A DNA stretch of 64,000 nt from Pycnopodia helianthoides (lineage: Eukaryota; Echinodermata; Asteroidea; Forcipulatida; Asteriidae), in contig CM063245.1 in NCBI GenBank assembly GCA_032158295.1, forward strand, positions 25,787,726 through 25,851,725, read 5' to 3'. The notes beneath the pieces are model-generated. The model was not told the origin of the DNA. It worked only from the letters and a program-made list of their open reading frames with translations, and searched no databases. Shown piece after piece: positions 50,268-61,326 of this stretch (position 1 is its first letter; each line of letters begins with the position of its first letter). The translations under genes and the position numbers were made by a program.

Positions 50268-50621
50268 ATCTAGCCGGAGCTAGATTTGACACTAGTCAGA
50301 CGTCTGTCATTATGGCCTGATGACGTGATGATTTGGACCTTAAATTAACTCAAGCCCGACTTTTTTCATTATGATAATGACAAAATTCAGACTTGAGTCA
50401 AGTCTAAGACGAATCCAAATCCACTTTGGAAACATCCTGAGTAAATTAGGAATGCTGCCTTTTATGGTCCACTATAAATGATGACCTCCCATTCCAAAAC
50501 AAGGCAAACATATTTTAGTCTAATTGTTCAAAAGTCCAGATAGAACGCTTCCAAATTTCAAAGTTTTGTCAACAATTAATCTCTGAGCTTGGCATGCTGT
50601 TTGTTGGGGCGTGGCATGCTG

Positions 50622-50627
50622 TTTATT
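50622..50627 (-). promoter_or_regulatory. Candidate AATAAA poly(A) signal for the four-exon gene
   Basis: The + strand tttatt is AATAAA on the - strand, 158 bases after the stop codon. Position is plausible, but the hexamer is common in AT-rich DNA. Confidence 0.3.
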
Positions 50628-50784
50628 GGCAAAAACAACTGTCTGGTTTTATGTAGTTGCGATGATGTAGACCCTCTGGTACCTGACCGGTACCTGACCA
50701 GAGGACTAGAGGGTTACGATAATAGAAAATCATTTTGGGGTGGCACATCTTTGGTAATATATTTATCGTTAGCACCATAAGATC

Positions 50785-50891
50785 TCATCCTAACACAAAG
50801 TAATCCTCTGCATCTTTCCTTGCATCTTGAAGTACCCTGTTTCCGGACACAAGATGTTGATCTTTGGCCATGACTGGACTTGTGTATTTTC
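50785..50891 (-). CDS. Unknown gene, last exon and stop
   Basis: It follows acceptor catcttgcag. With the preceding G it reads GKYTSPVMAKDQHLVSGNRV, then LQDARKDAEDYFVLG and TGA at 50785-50787. Confidence 0.8.
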
Positions 50892-53800
50892 CTGCAAGAT
50901 GAAAAAAACAATAAGACATAGTTTAACGGATGAGCTAGTTTACAGATGAGTGATATTTCACAAACTAGAGGTCTTTTTTTGAAGGAACATTACAGAATTG
51001 GTAAGAAAAAAACTTGTAAAGTATACTTTTTGATAACAATTTACATAGAACTTACATGGTCTAATGATGATGATAATAGAAAACATCCCTTGAAATATTT
51101 CTGTCTGAAACGCCATATTTGATGAGAAATGAATAAAACTAATTTTCCGATTGGAGTTTATCGCTCAGTGAGCGTTTTATTCATTTGTTGAATCTATAGC
51201 CTATGATTTCATACAAATGTGTAATCGGTTTTTCACTATTTTCTTGTGACCCAGATGGCCGATCGATCTCAAACTTCTGCAGGTTTGTCAGTTTATGTAT
51301 AAGGTGGATTACATAAAGTGCTTACACTGCCAGCAACTGTTTTTTTTAAGCAAAAACCAATTCTGTAATGTCCTTTAAACTGGCCTTGATTCAAATAATA
51401 CAGACAAAAACACTAAACTATACAGGGGTGAGAGTCACTGCTGTTACAAAGTCTGAAACTGGGATCCAGATCCTAGGAGGTTGAAATAATGGCATGTCCA
51501 CCTTTTGATAACCCCTGGAGTTATAGATTCCAAGGAGCTTTTGGGAACAGTATCCTCAGGCTAGGGAAGTAGATCAAAACCCTCAACTGCGTTAACTCCA
51601 CTGACTACATGCAAGTGTTGGAAGGAACCAACAGATAGTTCCACACCATCAAACATGTATTAAAGAGCATGACTTATTTAATTTGGAGAAAAATACAGCA
51701 GTTTTTGTTTACCAGGCAGCCTGAATTCAGATAATGAAACTTCTCATCCCTGAGCATAAAACAAACTGCCAAACAGACTCACCTGTAATAAAGTTATATT
51801 TCTCTTTTGGTTGCTCAGGCCTAGGGACCCCCTCTCCTCTTTCAAGTCTAAGCTTGGAGTGAACTCTTCCATAAGATGTCCAGTAGTCAGACTGATTGTT
51901 GCTTCTGGTGAGTACTTTCTGCATTTCATCACCGGTTACGTTATGAGACCAATTGATGAGGGATGGGTAGTGTAACCTGTTAGGCTGTAGGGAAGAAGGC
52001 ATGCTTCATTATAGGGAAGATTTGACCCTATTAATAGTTGTTATTACTTATTTCTCATTATATACATGTATTTGGAACCGCACAGAGGAGGCAATGTCAA
52101 TAGACATAAAGTAAATATCAAAGAGAGGACAGCGATGAAATGTCAGATTAAGATGTACGATTAAGAGGCATACACTACATGGAAATTTACATACATGTTC
52201 ATTTACAGGGACCATGCAAATAAATTCATCATAGTCTGCATACAGGCCTGGAATGACACGAAGGCCACAGCCTCTGTTACCCCTGGTCTTGGCCTTGGCG
52301 CCACTTCAAATGTAGACTTTTAGGTTTTTAAATGAAAGTGTCCTTTGGAAAATAAAATGGCCTTGCCCTCATTAAGAAGAAATTACAGGCCTACTTTGCA
52401 TACTTTGTTTTTGTAGGACTGCAAAAGGAATCTCTATGAGGGAACGTAATTGTTTTCTCCAAAGGCCATGAGCAGAGGCATGGAGACATTTGCTTTTGTT
52501 GTCACCAAGTAACTAAGGGGTGGTTTCTCAATATTGTTTCTTGAAGTCTCACATAACCTCACTGTGTGTTAAAGGTACACGTTGCCTTGGATCGGTCGAG
52601 TTGGTCTATAAAATTGTTTGTTATAAAATGCATATGGTTAGAAAAGATGTTTTAAAAGTAGAATACAATGATTCACACAAATATGCCTCAAAATTGCGTG
52701 GTTTTCCTTGAACTTTGCGAACTAACACAGGTCGGCCATTTGTAGAGTCAAAAATTTAACTCCATAAAATGGCCGACCTGTGTTAGTTCACGACGTAAAA
52801 GGAAAACACGCAATTTCAAGGCATATTTGTGTGGATCATTGTATTCTACTTTTAAAACATCTTTCTAACCATATGCAATTTATAACAAACGGTTTACAAA
52901 CGCTTTTTATAGAGCAACTCGGCCGATTCACGGCAACATGTTCCTTTAATGACTGATCAGATTACTTACATGTTGTGTTGGTCGTTGTACAAACTCACTG
53001 CTGTAGCGTGTTGAATGGTGCTGCTGATGGTCTAGTGCGATATCAAAATGTGACTTGTGAAGTGTTGGGCATTTTGCTGGTATCTCAGCTGCATCTAAGG
53101 ACGTCCTACCACCAAACGCCTGAAAGAGTCAACACAAATTATGACTTTCAACATTTATAACTTTGTGAAATATAGTAACCATGGCCTACTTGTAAAAACT
53201 GATGAGAAATCAAAAGAAAAACATGAAAAACACCTTTTGAGTTGCTGAAATCATCTCCATGTTTACTCCAGTCTCGAATAATATAAACGGCAATGGTCAC
53301 ATGCAGGCAAATTTTAAATGAAGTTTGACTTTGTACCAAATAAAAAAAAAAACTTAAATAATAAAACACCATGTTACTACGTGACTGAGAAGTGCAAATG
53401 ATTCCTATCACCCAAGTGCGTATAAGTCCTGATGGACCCAAAAAACATTAGAGACTATTTAGTCAAATAATACTTGACCTAATTGTCATAGTTACAATAC
53501 TTAGTATTTGAATTAAAAACCTACTTGGACTCTGATCTGTATTTCATATCATTATTTGTAACCATTGCCAAAATTCAAGTGAGCCTCTTGTATGGAGCAT
53601 AGCACCCAGAATTTTGTGTGTAAAATTTTGGTGTAGTGAAAATGAATCAGTGAGTTTTTCAGCTTTGTGGTTTTTCAGCCTTGCTGGTTTTTGGAATATA
53701 AATTCATATCTTGAAAAGAATCATTTTAGATATTCAGAGTGTACTTTGGTATTACTAAACTATGACAGTACCATCTCCGTAACAGCCTCGGTCATAATTT

Positions 53801-54643
53801 TACCTTTATAGGATGCGGTTTTGGTAAAATCAGTAATTGCTTTTGTTTGAGTCAGACTTTTGAAAAGTTTAATCTTTATTTTATTCAAATTTGAGTAAGA
53901 TCATGAGATTTAGATACACAAACTCTCATAAAATTGATAAAATAAAACATTTTGCAAAATTGTAAAATATACGTTTAAAAAAATGTATTTGTGATATAGT
54001 ATTACCACAGTACTATATCACAAATACATATTTAGAATTGAAGGCATCACAAATACATATTTAGAATTGAAGGCAGAGTTTTATGAATTACAATTAGTAA
54101 TTTTATAATTTAAAACTATGGCTGCCTTCAATTTTTTAAGTTAACACGTACATGGACTACAGTGATACACACGATCGTTTAATCAACTGATGTTGAAATA
54201 CTACTTACCAATATTGTCTTACTCTACTTAGTAATTAGTTGCATTTATGAAAATGCTAGTAAGGTTAGTTAAGATAAAGGGAACTCTTGTTGTACGATCG
54301 CATCACAACTGTAGGTATGCAGTATTTTATTATGATAAAGCCCTGACGAACAGAACATGATTCATAATTAATTGCTGGCTATACTCACAGCTTTTGCAGA
54401 TGTACTGTAATCTCTCTTCCACTTTCTCTCATCCAGTGAAAGTGTTGTCCTATGCATCCATCTTGTCCCTTTCCGTAATGAACAAGCTGGTTCACCTCTT
54501 CTCTTATCAAATGGTGTGATTATGGTAATGTTCTTGGATCTATTCGTCAGGATTGTCCCTGCGGAATGACCCTGCTTCGGGTTGCTGCGGCTCGTTTCTT
54601 GGTCGGCTGCTGGGCCATTTTGATTGTGAGTTTCCTTCGTCAT
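50785..54643 (-). CDS. Unrecognised four-exon gene (about 237 residues)
   Basis: Exons on the - strand: 54643-54389, 53119-52970, 51984-51783 and 50891-50785. All junctions are AG/GT and the phases join without a stop. The frame is open upstream of the Met at 54643 to a TAG near 54815, so the start could be further out, but no other in-frame ATG exists. The product is hydrophilic, rich in Arg, Ser, His and Tyr, with no signal peptide, membrane segment or Cys/His zinc pattern. It has repeated short aromatic blocks: HSTRYSSEFVQRP, NRLHYPSLINW, SDYWTSYGRVHSKL, PKEKYNFITGKYTSP. Such blocks recall axonemal microtubule-associated families such as SAXO4/PPP1R32, but I do not recognise an orthologue and the resemblance is weak. 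The multi-exon structure makes it very likely a real gene. Confidence 0.8.
50892..51782 (-). other. Unknown gene, intron 3 (0.9 kb)
   Basis: It holds the family-1 MITE copy 4 (50979-51378). Nothing else was seen. Confidence 0.85.
50979..51378. mobile_element. TTAA MITE, family 1, copy 4
   Basis: The left end is decayed to ttgaaggaacattacagaat; the right end is attctgtaatgtcctttaa. Orientation is as in copies 1 and 3. Confidence 0.9.
51783..51984 (-). CDS. Unknown gene, third coding exon
   Basis: It follows acceptor ttccctacag and ends at ACA G|GTGAGT. It encodes PNRLHYPSLINWSHNVTGDE, then MQKVLTRSNNQSDYWTSYGR, VHSKLRLERGEGVPRPEQPK and EKYNFIT. This is the most protein-like part of the gene. 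Confidence 0.83.
51985..52969 (-). other. Unknown gene, intron 2 (1.0 kb)
   Basis: It holds the family-2 MITE copy B at 52569-52949, next to the exon 2 donor, and otherwise unremarkable sequence. Confidence 0.85.
52569..52949. mobile_element. TTAA MITE, family 2, copy B
   Basis: It begins TTAAAGGTACACGTTGCCTT and ends cggcaacatgttcctttaa. The centre has the inverted gtcggccatttgtagagtca / actccataaaatggccgac. Confidence 0.92.
52970..53119 (-). CDS. Unknown gene, second coding exon
   Basis: It follows acceptor ctctttcag and ends at CAT|GTAAGT. It is 50 whole codons: AFGGRTSLDAAEIPAKCPTL, then HKSHFDIALDHQQHHSTRYS and SEFVQRPTQH. It was too short to stand out as an ORF but joins its neighbours in phase 0. 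A TTAA MITE ends 20 bp beyond its donor. Confidence 0.8.
53120..54388 (-). other. Unknown gene, intron 1 (1.3 kb)
   Basis: It has a small palindrome near 53990-54028 (tttgtgatatagta / tactatatcacaaa) followed by a direct duplication of a roughly 30-bp block (atcacaaatacatatttag) at 54015-54075. No coding sequence was seen. Confidence 0.8.
54389..54643 (-). CDS. Unknown gene, first coding exon
   Basis: It begins MTKETHNQNGPAADQETSRS and ends WKRDYSTSAKA at GCT|GTGAGT. The N-terminal 40 residues are polar and low complexity; the better-ordered part starts at ITIITPFDKRRGEPACS. The ATG has A at -3. The antisense strand also shows a 68-codon ORF, which I treat as a shadow. Confidence 0.7.
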
Positions 54644-55477
54644 TTTTAGTTGAGTTTCACTTTCAGTTTCACGTATTGAATGATGTTTTTTTGGCCGGTT
54701 GTCTAAACTTATGTTACAGCTCAGTTTATGTGATGCTTTTCCATCGTCACCCACAATGACGTCTTCCTTAAGTGGTGCGTAAACCCAGTAGATGAACTGT
54801 ATTTGACTAGTCTACTGATAAATCCTCACAGTAAATAAAGACAGAGGTACTCACGACGTTGGCCTCTAATATTTACCCTCAACTCCACCATTGCCGGTGA
54901 CCTGCAACACCTAAACAATAAGTATCCCTTCGCGTCCACAAACCTCATAAAGTAAGCCGCCTCAAATCCTAAATTTATCAACAATTATTCATCCAATTCT
55001 TCAGTGAGATATTGAATATTTTAAAGTAAACGTGCATTGTTCAGATACTGAGTATCGCTCATGAAACTTGCTGAAACTCTTCAAAAACGGGACACGCGGA
55101 TTGATAGTAAATTACTATGACAACGACCGAGAGGGTTACCAAGTGAGGACGCAAGGGGGCGCACTCAATAAAGAGGGGCACTTTCTCTGAGACCAAAGAA
55201 GCGCGGGATTTGCATGTTGTGGTTGTACCTGATAGCCTACAGAGCTGTGCATTGACCATTTTTAATTCATTGGCACCTTTTCCGTTCGTATGTAATAACT
55301 GTGTTCAGTTATTTTAACAAATTTAATGTTTCATTTTAGTACAATTACAATTTACAAGAAATTATGGATCCCATTCGTCTCATGGTGGTATAATTATAAC
55401 AGGTGGCGCCCACTTATTTTCGCCTACTGAAATAATTTGGAAAGCATGCAGTCTTTAGAAATATGACAATATTACTA

Positions 55478-55701
55478 TTAAAGGTACACGTTGCCTTGGA
55501 TCGGTCGAGTTGGTCTATAAAAAGCATTTGCAACCGTTTGTTATATAATGCATAATATGGTTAGAAAGATGTTTTAAAAGTAGAATACAATGATCCACAC
55601 AATGCCTCGAAATTGCGTGGTTTTCCTTGAACTTTGCGAACTAACACGGTCGGCCATTTTGTGGAGTCAAAAGTTTGACCCCATAAAATGGCCGACTGTG
55701 T
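55478..55701. mobile_element. TTAA MITE, family 2, copy C (right half missing)
   Basis: It begins TTAAAGGTACACGTTGCCTT and follows copies A and B through the central tggagtcaaaagtttgacccca, then stops after aaaatggccgactgtgt. The right arm is deleted. Confidence 0.88.
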
Positions 55702-55722
55702 AACCTTCATCACAGTGATTGT

Positions 55723-55866
55723 AAGGCCGTGTCCGAATTGGCGGCTACAGCTACGGCTACGGTTATATTTCCGCGTCATCATGCGTTGAAGTATAGGACG
55801 TCCTTAGCAACACCCATAGCAACAGTCGTAGCCCTAGCCGTAGCCGTCATTTCGGATACGGCCTAA
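55723..55866. mobile_element. 144-bp foldback element
   Basis: Outer arms aaggccgtgtccgaa and ttcggatacggcct are inverted. Inner arms are ctacagctacggctacgg and ccctagccgtagccg. Similar gctatggctgtggc foldback sequence is near 15240-15320. Confidence 0.85.
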
Positions 55867-57241
55867 GGCTTGAGTCATGTCAGCGTCACTGCGTCAAAGT
55901 TCGTCCAAGAGAATGATGGTTGAATCAGGGGACAACAACATAACGTAAATCCGGGAAGGGGGGATATGTTGTAGGCATACCGCCTAGATCAGAGAGGGGA
56001 TCACCCCACCCCTTCCAGATTGTGAACAAATAATGTATGTCGACCAACTCATCCACTAAGCAATTTATCTCAAAACGGCAGCTCTCTGCTTACCTATTTC
56101 TTACCTGTTTCTGTATTGTAAATTGAAATAAACTGTTGTTGTGCAAAAAATCGTTTAAATTATAAATTGAAACGAAAATTATTAACGAAATGCACGCAGA
56201 TTATTTTTGTATTATTTAAAATTTTAAAGAACGAAATTAGGGGGAGAAAAAAGAACACTAATTGAAAAGAAACTTTGCCTCAAAATATGATCACTATTAT
56301 CCCTGGGTCTTTCTGCGGGCTTTGGACCCCAGTGGGCCCGGACGCCACGCTTCAAGATACGTAACTGTAGGGGGGGGGGGTCCTTATAAGTTCACCTCTA
56401 CGTCCCTTTAGTATAATACACCAGCATCGGATCGGCCTGGACAATAAACCCCATCCATAAGCATACGTTTTTTATTTTGTAATGTACCCGTATTTTGTAA
56501 ATTGACAATGCATCTTTTATGACTTTTGTTTGGGCACACAAATTTCCAGAGGTTAAAAGTGAATGAAGTGGCCTTAGAAGATTTTAAAAAGCACCCCAAG
56601 CAACCAATGTCCTGCATTGTCACGAAGCGCCCCTATTTTGAGACGGAATACATTAGAAATATTGAAGACAACAAGAAAACAAAAATAATCGAGGGGAAAT
56701 TGACCTGGAACCGCCTCAAATTGCACGACAAGCATCTAGATTCAACTTTTTTTCTGGGTTATCCGCGGGCCCGGACCCCTACGTCATAGGCTAAGGGCGT
56801 CTCACTTTGCAAAGGGGAAGAATTTGGTGATGAATCCTGTATCGGTTCCTGATGGGACGAGGCAATGGTTTGGAGCTTCCGATCCTGACGGACTTATTCT
56901 CATTGCCTCTCGGATACCTCAAACCTCATCCATAGATTATTATACAAAATAAATTATGTCATCTAATTTATGGGAACACTGAATGTTCAACTTGGAAAAT
57001 TAGCGCTCACAGTTTGCGCGCCCTCTCCCCCACCGTCTGAAAGTCCTGGATCCGCCCCTGATTAAAACTTTCTTAAATTCGAGGGGCTGTTCTATGCTGT
57101 ATGAAATGATTACATGGCTGGTAATAGTGATAACATTGGCAGGCAGGTCTTGACAATGTACCACGATATGCGTGACAGTTTGCTGAAACGAACATCTCGT
57201 TGCAAAAGTACATTATCAATAAGTAGTTTTATATCTAGTGG

Positions 57242-57618
57242 TTAAAGGAACATTACACAGTTGCTGGCAGTGTAAGCACTTTATGTAGTCCACCATATAC
57301 ATAAACTGACAAACCTGTAGAAGTTTGAGATCGATCCGTCATCTGGGTCACGAGAAAGTAGTGAAAAACCGATTACACATTTGCATGAAATCATAATATA
57401 GATTCAACAAACGAATAAAACGCTCACTGAGCGATAAACTCCAATCGGAAAATTAGTTTATTCATTTTTCATCAAATATGGCATTTCAGACAGAAATGTT
57501 TCAAGGGATGTTTTCTACTCTCATCATCATTAGACCGTGTAAGTTTTATGTAATCTGTGATCAAAAAGGAGTATATTTTACAAGTTTGTTTCTTACCAAT
57601 TCTGTAATATTCCTTTAA
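57242..57618. mobile_element. TTAA MITE, family 1, copy 5 (internal deletion)
   Basis: It begins TTAAAGGAACATTACacagt and ends ctgtaatattcctttaa. It lacks about 22 bases just inside the left end compared with copy 2, between two acag motifs. Orientation is as in copy 2. Confidence 0.92.
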
Positions 57619-59349
57619 CTTATCGGCAATAGATATTTAGATATCTAAAATATTCAACATTGTAAGAAATTAAAACTTGTGTTGTTTTAATGTGTGGTCC
57701 CCCCAACCACTGCAAATACAAGTCGTGGTTGAACTTGTTCTGTCATGAAGCCTAATGAAAGTTGACAGATGAAAAACAGAGGATTGGATCCACCCAAATA
57801 GAAACCTGTTTCTCCGAATCTCCGGACAGTATAATGAACCACGAATCGTCGTGGGAGATCATACACCAGCTAGGGTTAATTTTACACAAGATGCCCGTGG
57901 CTCACGGATGGGGTCAAGGTGACAAAATAAAAGAAGCAGGACCTCCAATCTTTTGATGCAAAGTTGTTTTATTGATCCTCGTAAATCAAAATGAACAAAA
58001 TACTTTTGATCGGGATGGTACAGCCCACACAATTAATTCCGCATTTCACATGAAAGTGACTTACAGGAAAGCACCCATACGTTTATAATGGACGCTTAAA
58101 CTGTTTTTTTCCCCCTGAGTTCCTAATTGTTACTTCATCAGGTGATAAGCAAACAACATTCTTAAAGAAGCGAATTTTGTATCTATTGGAACAAAAAATA
58201 AATAATTTTCACTAAGAAATTGCGAACCCTATATATAGGCCTATTGGCTATTACGAATTTAAGACACGAACTATTAAAAAACAGTAAACGGCACGTGTTA
58301 AACAACTTCCTCTAAGAGCAGTTTTAAAGGAGACTGACATAATCGAAAACGTGCAAAACAATCTTATTCCAGTTATCAGAAGAAAAAACAGTGAGAAGTT
58401 TCTTCGTCAACGCCGTCATGGCTGTTTACCAATCCCTAAACTTTAATCTAATTATAGGTTATGTTTTCACATATCAAGCCAAACAAGTGTACTCTTCTTT
58501 AGGTGTGAGCAAACAGCCATCAGCAGACTATCTAAAAAAAAATCGATCATTTTTCTGTGCCACTTTGTTATTTAATTCATGACAAAAATCCCCTCTTTGT
58601 GGACGGAGAATTGACACAACACCGCTAACAATGATGTAAGGTTGACCCATGGTTTACCCAACAAGGGATTGAGTATGAAAGCACGGGCTGACTTGTATTG
58701 AATGCGGGGGGAAACATTGGGCAGAGCACGGACGGCCTCAGAGCTCAGCTCTGCATGGGTATTGATCCGTGGTTCACATGGAAACTTCGTTCGTACCACC
58801 TGCGGTGGCTTCCTTCAACACACGTACTGATTGTAATGCGGCTACAAGCTTTGAACACGGCCATGTTTTTAGCCTTTGGGAACACAGTTGACTCTTGGTC
58901 TTACCAGGGGACGTTTGTATAACTTCCATCGTACTAATTAGAACGCATTTTTAGCCCTTTAGTGAGGGTAAAATTACTTGGGTAATTGTGGTGTACCGTT
59001 TCGCCATAGCTACTGCAATACACAACAGACTCTCTGCTGTAGCCCGAAGGGTTCTCTTTGTAAATGGTGACCGACTTCAACAGAAGAGAGAGCTGCTTCA
59101 ACGAATGTTTTTCACGACTGAGTGTACCTAAAGGGTAACTGTATGACCGTTTCCTCGGGATGTTGTCCTCCTCTTCACAAGTCATCATAATGAAGAAATG
59201 TCACTTCCGTCTTCCACCTGCCTTCAAGGAGAATACTACTGTGTGATACCCGGGAATGAAGTTGTAACTTCTAACTCCCAGTTGAGGTAAACACGCCAGA
59301 CTCTGCGGACCCGAAGACCTTGACGACGAGTGACTACACCGCCTTAAAG

Positions 59350-59910
59350 ATGACCTACCAGCCCCTTGGCGTGTCTCACCACGACCTACCCAGTGAGTTT
59401 GAGCTCAATCGGAGAGCTCGTTCTCTCGGACTCTTTCTTACCCGGGAACAATCTGGAGTGGCGTTAGTGTCGAAGGGACCTGTTTCCGAGGAAAATGGCG
59501 ACAAATTGCCGGGGCAAAGTCTACCGGGCGTTCGTGATATGAACAGGGATGTTGTCGTTGGTCAACGCAACCGACTTCCAAAAACCCTCATGTTGCCGAA
59601 GATTCCCAACATCAAACACCCTCACGTCATGCAACGAGAGAAGACCTCCTGCGATCTACCCGTGCCGCTCACCAGTCTACTAACACCCCGCTCCAAAACC
59701 ACTCTAGAAGCTTCCTCTTATTTCGGAAAGAAATCCAAGACGGGTTTATCCGGGGATGGTTGGTCTCCGCGTGAGGAGAACGGACAGCTTCTTAATAGCA
59801 GCAGCTCTCGCTTCGTCATCTCGTCCAAATCTAAGGCGACTTTTCAACCCAGTTCGGGAACTACTACCGCAAATTTCCCCACGTTATCCTGGACCGAGAC
59901 TCTGGTTTAA
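59350..59910 (+). CDS. Unrecognised long ORF, probably a coding exon (187 codons)
   Basis: ATG at 59350 has A at -3 and opens MTYQPLGVSHHDLPSEFELN; the frame stops at TAA 59908-59910. It is open upstream to 59275, and ccctaactcccag-like sequence ending at 59280 could be an acceptor, so it may be an internal exon. GC is higher than the surroundings. The product is polar, Ser/Thr/Pro/Arg-rich with no membrane segment, signal peptide or recognised domain. The overlapping +1 frame is open from 59756 to 60076 and continues in protein-like sequence (NSPKREQKPLKWAQDPVNKT), so the true C-terminus may lie there through a frame switch near 59890-59910. Length and composition support coding; function is unknown. 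Confidence 0.55.
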   Translation: MTYQPLGVSHHDLPSEFELNRRARSLGLFLTREQSGVALVSKGPVSEENGDKLPGQSLPGVRDMNRDVVVGQRNRLPKTLMLPKIPNIKHPHVMQREKTSCDLPVPLTSLLTPRSKTTLEASSYFGKKSKTGLSGDGWSPREENGQLLNSSSSRFVISSKSKATFQPSSGTTTANFPTLSWTETLV

Positions 59911-60076
59911 TTCACCAAAACGAGAACAGAAACCGCTTAAATGGGCACAAGACCCCGTCAATAAAACGGGTGTTTCGGACACAATCAGGACCACCAACGA
60001 ACTGTTTAATTTGACCAGATCCAAGACCGATATGATGGCAGTGGAGCAGCTGATTGCCGTAGTGCAAATAGACTGA
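59911..60076 (+). pseudogene. Possible frame-shifted C-terminal continuation of the 59350 ORF
   Basis: Frame 2 reads on from about 59890 as RLWFNSPKREQKPLKW, then AQDPVNKTGVSDTIRTTNEL, FNLTRSKTDMMAVEQLIAVV and QID before TGA at 60074-60076. It looks like the end of a protein with an amphipathic C-terminal helix. I cannot tell a sequence error from a separate exon or chance. Confidence 0.35.
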
Positions 60077-60284
60077 AATCAACTTCGGCTGTTTCGGGTT
60101 GGCTGGATGGTATGACGTGCAACCCCAAGAAATTACACCAGAGAAAGTTCACATTCGTGTAGTCAGCTAATCCAACTAACAAACTATTCATAGCCGAGTG
60201 TATTATATTGTAAATAGTACGGCATCTAAAATAACGCATTAACAAAATAATATGAGCAATAGAATGAGCCAGGTCACGTTTTTG

Positions 60285-60511
60285 CGTAGCCCCTAAAGGG
60301 ACAGGTAAACAAAAATTGAAAAGGTAAATTTTTAATTTTATTTCGTTACCTCGAAATACTATTTCGTTCCCCCCAAATCATTTCATTCCCTCGAATTATC
60401 ATTTTGTTCCCTCGAAAAAATAATTCGGGGAGCGAAATAATATTTCGAAAAAAAATATTTGTTTTACCTTTTCAATTTTTACTTTTACCTGTCCCTTTAG
60501 GGGCTCCGTAC
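60285..60511. mobile_element. 227-bp inverted-repeat element
   Basis: The left arm gtagcccctaaagggacagg and the right arm cctgtccctttaggggctcc are inverted, continuing as aaaaattgaaaaggtaaa / accttttcaattttta. The centre is rich in tttcgttccc and ctcgaa motifs. Confidence 0.92.
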
Positions 60512-61326
60512 GTTTTGATTTCCTTACACGAAAAGAGTTGGTTATACACATGCACACAGCAGCAATTATTGTGGTTTGCCAGTATGTTTTAAAGGGTCTT
60601 TTAGCTGATGTAAGTTTGCTTCTTAAATCATTTAAACTGTTATCTCTTCTGTGAAGTAGTGTTCTCTACTCAGACGTCTCATTCAGTCTCGTCTTCTGAA
60701 GACTGTCTCTGATGTCAAGACTAATCTCCTCACTGATTCTTCTCATAACCACTGATTGCAAGACATAGAAAGTGTCTATCACATACAAATGATAAAGAAG
60801 TTAAAATCTAGAGGTTGTACACGCTGCAAAGTTAAAAAGTAATGATTCGTGACTACGTGGTTATGTCTAATTTCATGTTTTGAAAAATCTGGATATAGAC
60901 ATCTTAATTTACATGTCATTTCCCTGGATATTGATGAGAACTATAGTTTGCCCACCAGTCGAACTCGGTTTTCTTGTCATTTCGTCTGCAATTTCTTCGG
61001 TCAAGGCACATCACATGGCAAAAAAGTGTGCGCAACCGTTAAAAAAAATCGTCATGAAGTGGGGTACAGGTGTATTGCTACCTCAAAGACTCTGAGGTGA
61101 AAGATTGATGTAACAATATACCTGTCTAATAGATGTTAAATTTGCACCGGGATAAAGACTATTCTTTGGTTTTACCCTTTCACCGATGTGTGTAAAGCAC
61201 TGTCACACTTCAGAAATTTTTTACGATTGCGTACACTTTGCCATGTGCCTTGACAATTATTGTCACATCGATTTTTGAATAATTACCGACGCAATAATGT
61301 TTTTCCCCGTTGCACGCAGTGTAATG

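Larger units (their letters stand above)
46608..50784. other. Region between COQ7 and the unknown four-exon gene
   Basis: No gene is supported. It holds a C-run near 46905, a MITE at 46961-47182, a foldback at 47501-47587, promoter-like sites near 48516-48550, two GGGCCCAATT-type elements at 49297-49730 and a short MITE at 50134-50267. COQ7 5' UTR sequence may lie here. Confidence 0.7.
54644..59349. other. Region between the two unknown genes
   Basis: The genes diverge, so promoters of both should lie here. It holds a half MITE at 55478-55701, a foldback at 55723-55866, a family-1 MITE at 57242-57618, a G-run near 56370, and short open frames at 56.5-56.8 and 57.76-57.96 kb without recognisable domains. 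No TATA box or clear core promoter was identified. Confidence 0.7.

Noticed and set aside
54553..54759. 68-codon + strand ORF
   Set aside because: Antisense shadow of the first exon of the unknown four-exon gene.
54841..54900. Upstream exon for the unknown gene, using the GTGAGT at about 54849-54854
   Set aside because: Its phase does not fit the next exon and the intron would be only about 40 bases.
56526..56789. 87-codon + strand ORF that might be a transposon fragment
   Set aside because: It looks slightly protein-like, but no family could be recognised and no ATG start or splice context supports it.
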